Positions 5,428 through 8,191 of a stretch of 8,191 nt of DNA are shown piece by piece (the stretch's first letter is position 1; each line of letters opens with the position of its first letter). The notes under the pieces were generated by a model, which made no database searches, was not told the origin of the DNA, and saw only the letters and a list, made by a program, of their open reading frames with translations. The stretch is taken from positions 1 to 8,191 of the forward strand of contig JAQCGA010000154.1 of assembly GCA_027619145.1 (NCBI GenBank), given 5' to 3'. The translations under genes and the position numbers were made by a program. This DNA is from a bacterium (GTDB lineage: Bacteria > Latescibacterota > UBA2968 > GCA-2709665).

Positions 5428-8160
5428 ATGAAGAAGATAGCCAAGCCGATTATGGAGAGGCGGGATTTCTTGAAGTGGTCTGGGGGAGTGGCGGCGGCCG
5501 CGGCAGCTTTTCCTTTGCTCCCGGGTGAGTTTGTAGACGCAGAGGCGCTCGAGGCTGCCCAGGGGGTCGTCGGTGGCGCACGAAGGACACTGCAGGCGGC
5601 CTGTCCGTATTGTGGTGTGGGTTGCGGCACGTTGATTTCTGTGGAAGGCGACAGGATTGTAGGTATGATCCCGGACCGCCTGCATCCGACCAACCGGGGC
5701 GTGCAGTGTATTAAGGGACTCAATGCGCACGAACCCGTGTACAAAGATCGGCTCACGCACGTCCTGGTGCGGAAAGATATGTCGGATCCGGACACGGGGC
5801 ATATTTCTTCAACCAAGGGGCGGTTTGACGAAGACGTGTTCCACGTGATGCCGTACGATGAGGCCGAGGAACTGGTGGCGGAGAAGATTGCGAGCCTGAT
5901 TCGAAAGTATGGCGGAAATTCCATTGGGCTGAGTGGGTCCGGACAGTTGACGATGGAGGCGCAGTGGATTGAGAATCTACTGATGAAGGGAATTCTTGCT
6001 TCCAACTCGATTGAAGCCAATGCGCGGATGTGTATGACGTCTGCCGTGACGGGGTATTTTGCATCGTATGGGTCGGATGCCCCGCCCACGAGTTATGAAG
6101 ATATTGAAGATGCGGATATGATTTCTTTTTGGGGCCACAATGCGCGGGAGGCACACCCGGTGTTGTTCTGGCGGGTTGCAGATCATAAGAAAGCTGCAGA
6201 TATTCCGACGCTGGTTTCCGACCCCAGGCGCACAGGTACGGTACAGGGACTGGAGAATATCAATCCCCGAAATTCATATCATTTTGCAACCTTGAACGGG
6301 GATATTTCGTACCTGAATGCAATCGCATATGTCATTTTGACCAAATATCCGAAGGCTGTGATGCCGGAAAGCTGGTTGGAGAAAAACTGTACGGGATACC
6401 GGGAATACATTCGGGGCATCAAAGAGCGGTATTCGCCAGAGCAGGTGATTGAGCGGCTGCAGCTTTTGGACCGGAAACGGGTGACGGTGCAAGAAGTTGA
6501 AGATGTTGCGAAGCATTGGGCCGAGGCGTCCATTCGTGGGCGTGAGCGGGGCAAGGGTGGGGTGCTTACGTACTGGGGGATTGGGTACAACCAGATGTTG
6601 CACGGCCAGCACAATACGATTTCGATCATCAATTTGCACCTGCTTACGGGTAACGTGGGCCGAAAAGGTTGTGGGACGCACTCGCAGACCGGGCAGCCCA
6701 ATGCGATGAGTGAACGGCTGATGGGTGGGTTGACCGGACGGTTGCCGTTCAATCAGCCGCTGAGCAATGTGCAGTGGCGAGAATGGATTGCAGACCGGTG
6801 GCGGATCCCGCGTGAGCGACTGGAACAGACGTCTTTGTTGAAAAACCCGATGGCGATTGGAATGATGGAACGTGCGTGTGAGGGTGATCTGAAGGCGATG
6901 TTCTGGATGTATACCACGCACATCCACCTGCCGGATGTGGAGCAACTGGTACGGCCTGCGTTGAGTAAGATGTTCTGTGTGGTACAGGAAATTTACCGTC
7001 ACGCACCGAATTTGCTGTACGCAGATGTGGTTTTCCCTGCGATCACATGGGGCGAGTGGACGGGCGGAACGTACATTCAGTCCGAGCGTCGGGTGTACGT
7101 GTGCGACGGCGTGAGTGTGGGGCGGGATGAGAAGGGAGATGTGCTGACGGAGGCGTTGCCGGATATGGACCTGGCCATTGATAAGTGCAAGGCCATCGCG
7201 CGGAAGTTGGGTCTGGATGCAGACAAGATTATTCCGTATCAGAAGACGATCAAGAATGCGTATGGACAGGAATTTTACGACCCGGAGGATGTGTTTGAAG
7301 ATATCGTACGGGCTTCGAAGGGGTCGGATGCAGATTTGACCGGGATGCTGGAGGTGAAGGAGCGAGACGGAATTGGACTATACGACCAACTTCGTCAGTT
7401 GCGAGGAGTACAGTGGCCCGCGCCCACGTATGAGATTGCCAAAAAAGGCGGCACCGCACGGCGGTACATGAATCAGGAAGGCTGGGCCGATTCTCCGTAT
7501 GAGAACTTCCGGCACGCGGACGGTAAGGCGCACTTCAAGCTTTGCGAGCAAGATTACGGACCGGACAATAAATACATCAAAGAGGTGACGAAGGCTCTTT
7601 CGGTGTATGGCGCCAAAAAAGGCGAGGGGCCTTGGTTGTACAAGAACCAGGAGTTGCTGATACGGGCACGGGACCTGGGATTGACGCCTGAACTTCCGGA
7701 CCTGGATTTTTATGAGAATACGCGCAACACGTTGGAAGATGCGAAGAAGGAAGACAAATATCCGTTCTGGTTGGGCCTGGGGATCGTGTATGAGCATTTT
7801 CATACGGCCAAGACGATCAAGGGGCCTACCACCAGCAAGCTGGTTCCGGAGCAGTATGTAGAAGTCAACGAAGACGATGCGAAGCGCTGGGGTCTGGAAG
7901 ACGGTGAGCGTGTGCGGATTGTCACGCGGCGGGGCAGTTACGAGGGGCGGGTTTCTGTTGGGACGGGTTCTATTGTGCGGCCCGCCCGCAATGAGGTGCC
8001 CGAAGGGTACCTGTTCAGCCCGTGGAACCTTTCTGTTGCCGACAGTGCAGATCCTAAGAAAAACCGATGGATGGTTAACGCTGTAAGTCATCGGGCCTGG
8101 GATCCTGTTTCTGGGCAGGCAGATTATAAGAAGGTGGCAGCAAGGCTGGAACGGATCTAG
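5428..8160 (+). CDS. Tat-exported molybdopterin oxidoreductase, nitrate reductase (Nap/Nas)-like
   Basis: The 910-residue enzyme starts with a Tat signal (E10-R-R-D-F-L-K, then an Ala-rich hydrophobic run to about 32). The [4Fe-4S] site is C59xxC62xxxC66...C94-I-K, with the Lys that relays electrons to the cofactor in Nap/Nas/Fdh enzymes. The likely molybdenum ligand is C202 in NARMCMTSAV. The first half (GSGQLT at 170-175, GSDAPP, HPVLFWR, INLHLLTG, TGQPNAM) reads closest to assimilatory Nas/NarB. The C-terminal part (EHFHT at 789-793, FSPW, DPVSGQADYKK) is Nap-like. The fold should be the bis-molybdopterin-guanine-dinucleotide type, acting in the periplasm. Oddities: YTTH (495-498) stands where Nap-type enzymes have a TNN/TNP motif, YNQMLHG replaces FNQHTRG, and about 60 extra residues lie around 711-778. 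Nap proteins are usually about 830 residues. Nitrate reduction is the simplest guess, but the substrate is uncertain. The gene follows the deca-haem cytochrome by 116 nt; no napB, napC or napD is in the window. Confidence 0.88.
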   Translation: MKKIAKPIMERRDFLKWSGGVAAAAAAFPLLPGEFVDAEALEAAQGVVGGARRTLQAACPYCGVGCGTLISVEGDRIVGMIPDRLHPTNRGVQCIKGLNAHEPVYKDRLTHVLVRKDMSDPDTGHISSTKGRFDEDVFHVMPYDEAEELVAEKIASLIRKYGGNSIGLSGSGQLTMEAQWIENLLMKGILASNSIEANARMCMTSAVTGYFASYGSDAPPTSYEDIEDADMISFWGHNAREAHPVLFWRVADHKKAADIPTLVSDPRRTGTVQGLENINPRNSYHFATLNGDISYLNAIAYVILTKYPKAVMPESWLEKNCTGYREYIRGIKERYSPEQVIERLQLLDRKRVTVQEVEDVAKHWAEASIRGRERGKGGVLTYWGIGYNQMLHGQHNTISIINLHLLTGNVGRKGCGTHSQTGQPNAMSERLMGGLTGRLPFNQPLSNVQWREWIADRWRIPRERLEQTSLLKNPMAIGMMERACEGDLKAMFWMYTTHIHLPDVEQLVRPALSKMFCVVQEIYRHAPNLLYADVVFPAITWGEWTGGTYIQSERRVYVCDGVSVGRDEKGDVLTEALPDMDLAIDKCKAIARKLGLDADKIIPYQKTIKNAYGQEFYDPEDVFEDIVRASKGSDADLTGMLEVKERDGIGLYDQLRQLRGVQWPAPTYEIAKKGGTARRYMNQEGWADSPYENFRHADGKAHFKLCEQDYGPDNKYIKEVTKALSVYGAKKGEGPWLYKNQELLIRARDLGLTPELPDLDFYENTRNTLEDAKKEDKYPFWLGLGIVYEHFHTAKTIKGPTTSKLVPEQYVEVNEDDAKRWGLEDGERVRIVTRRGSYEGRVSVGTGSIVRPARNEVPEGYLFSPWNLSVADSADPKKNRWMVNAVSHRAWDPVSGQADYKKVAARLERI

Positions 8161-8167
8161 GGATCCT

Positions 8168-8191
8168 CACCCTGTCTGGTTTTGCCGGGTG
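8168..8191 (+). terminator. Possible transcription terminator hairpin, cut by the window edge
   Basis: CACCC (8168-8172) can pair with GGGTG (8187-8191), with an inner GG/CC around a T-rich loop, starting 8 nt after the molybdoenzyme stop. The right edge of the window falls at the end of the stem, so a following T-run cannot be checked. Confidence 0.35.

Noticed and set aside
7378..8091. Minus-strand open frame of 237 codons over the end of the molybdoenzyme
   Set aside because: It is antisense to conserved Nap-like C-terminal sequence, and the composition is that of a shadow frame.
5428..8160. Formate dehydrogenase as the identity of the molybdoenzyme
   Set aside because: The iron-sulfur motif is shared with formate dehydrogenases, but the Mo-ligand region NARMCMTSAV, the HPVLFWR segment and the DPVSGQADYKK end fit Nap/Nas better. 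No in-frame TGA selenocysteine codon is needed at the ligand position.

Overview
The window is a compact, all-plus-strand bacterial block of respiratory redox genes. In order it holds the 3' end of an iron-sulfur (probably FAD/NAD(P)H-type) oxidoreductase, a Rieske protein, a fused b6/subunit-IV-type cytochrome b, a very large ten-haem membrane-anchored cytochrome c, and a Tat-exported molybdenum oxidoreductase of the nitrate reductase (Nap/Nas) family. The base composition is moderately GC-rich, the Shine-Dalgarno sites are clear, and Tat and Sec export signals are present. The set of subunits points to a Gram-negative, probably low-potential-quinol (menaquinol) respiring bacterium. Fused cytochrome b with an adjacent multihaem c is known from several such lineages (deltaproteobacterial, acidobacterial, planctomycete and candidate-phylum types). 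I cannot name the organism from this sequence.

Layout: about 2-508 is the C-terminal ferredoxin-like part of the first gene, open at the left edge. 493-960 is the Rieske protein, overlapping the first gene by 16 nt. 961-1039 is a short spacer ending in a ribosome site. 1040-2578 is cytochrome b. 2579-2650 is a spacer. 2651-5311 is the deca-haem cytochrome c. 5312-5427 is the longest gap (116 nt), with a possible weak promoter and foldable sequence. 5428-8160 is the molybdoenzyme. 8161-8191 carries an inverted repeat that may be the start of a terminator and is cut by the window edge. No tRNA, rRNA, CRISPR array, transposase or insertion sequence is visible, and the minus strand holds only shadow reading frames.

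How the genes may work together (inference): Rieske, cytochrome b and the N-terminal part of the big cytochrome c form a quinol:cytochrome c oxidoreductase (bc complex). The six extra monohaem domains of the cytochrome c could carry electrons from that complex through the periplasm to the molybdoenzyme, or back if the enzyme oxidises its substrate, standing in for the usual NapB/NapC partners. The iron-sulfur protein at the left edge could feed electrons on the cytoplasmic side. The most unusual points are the six-fold tandem cytochrome domain array, the altered Qo-site and Rieske residues, the missing cysteine for haem ci in a b6-type cytochrome b, and the atypical active-site-adjacent segments plus an extra segment of roughly 60 residues in the Nap/Nas-like enzyme.
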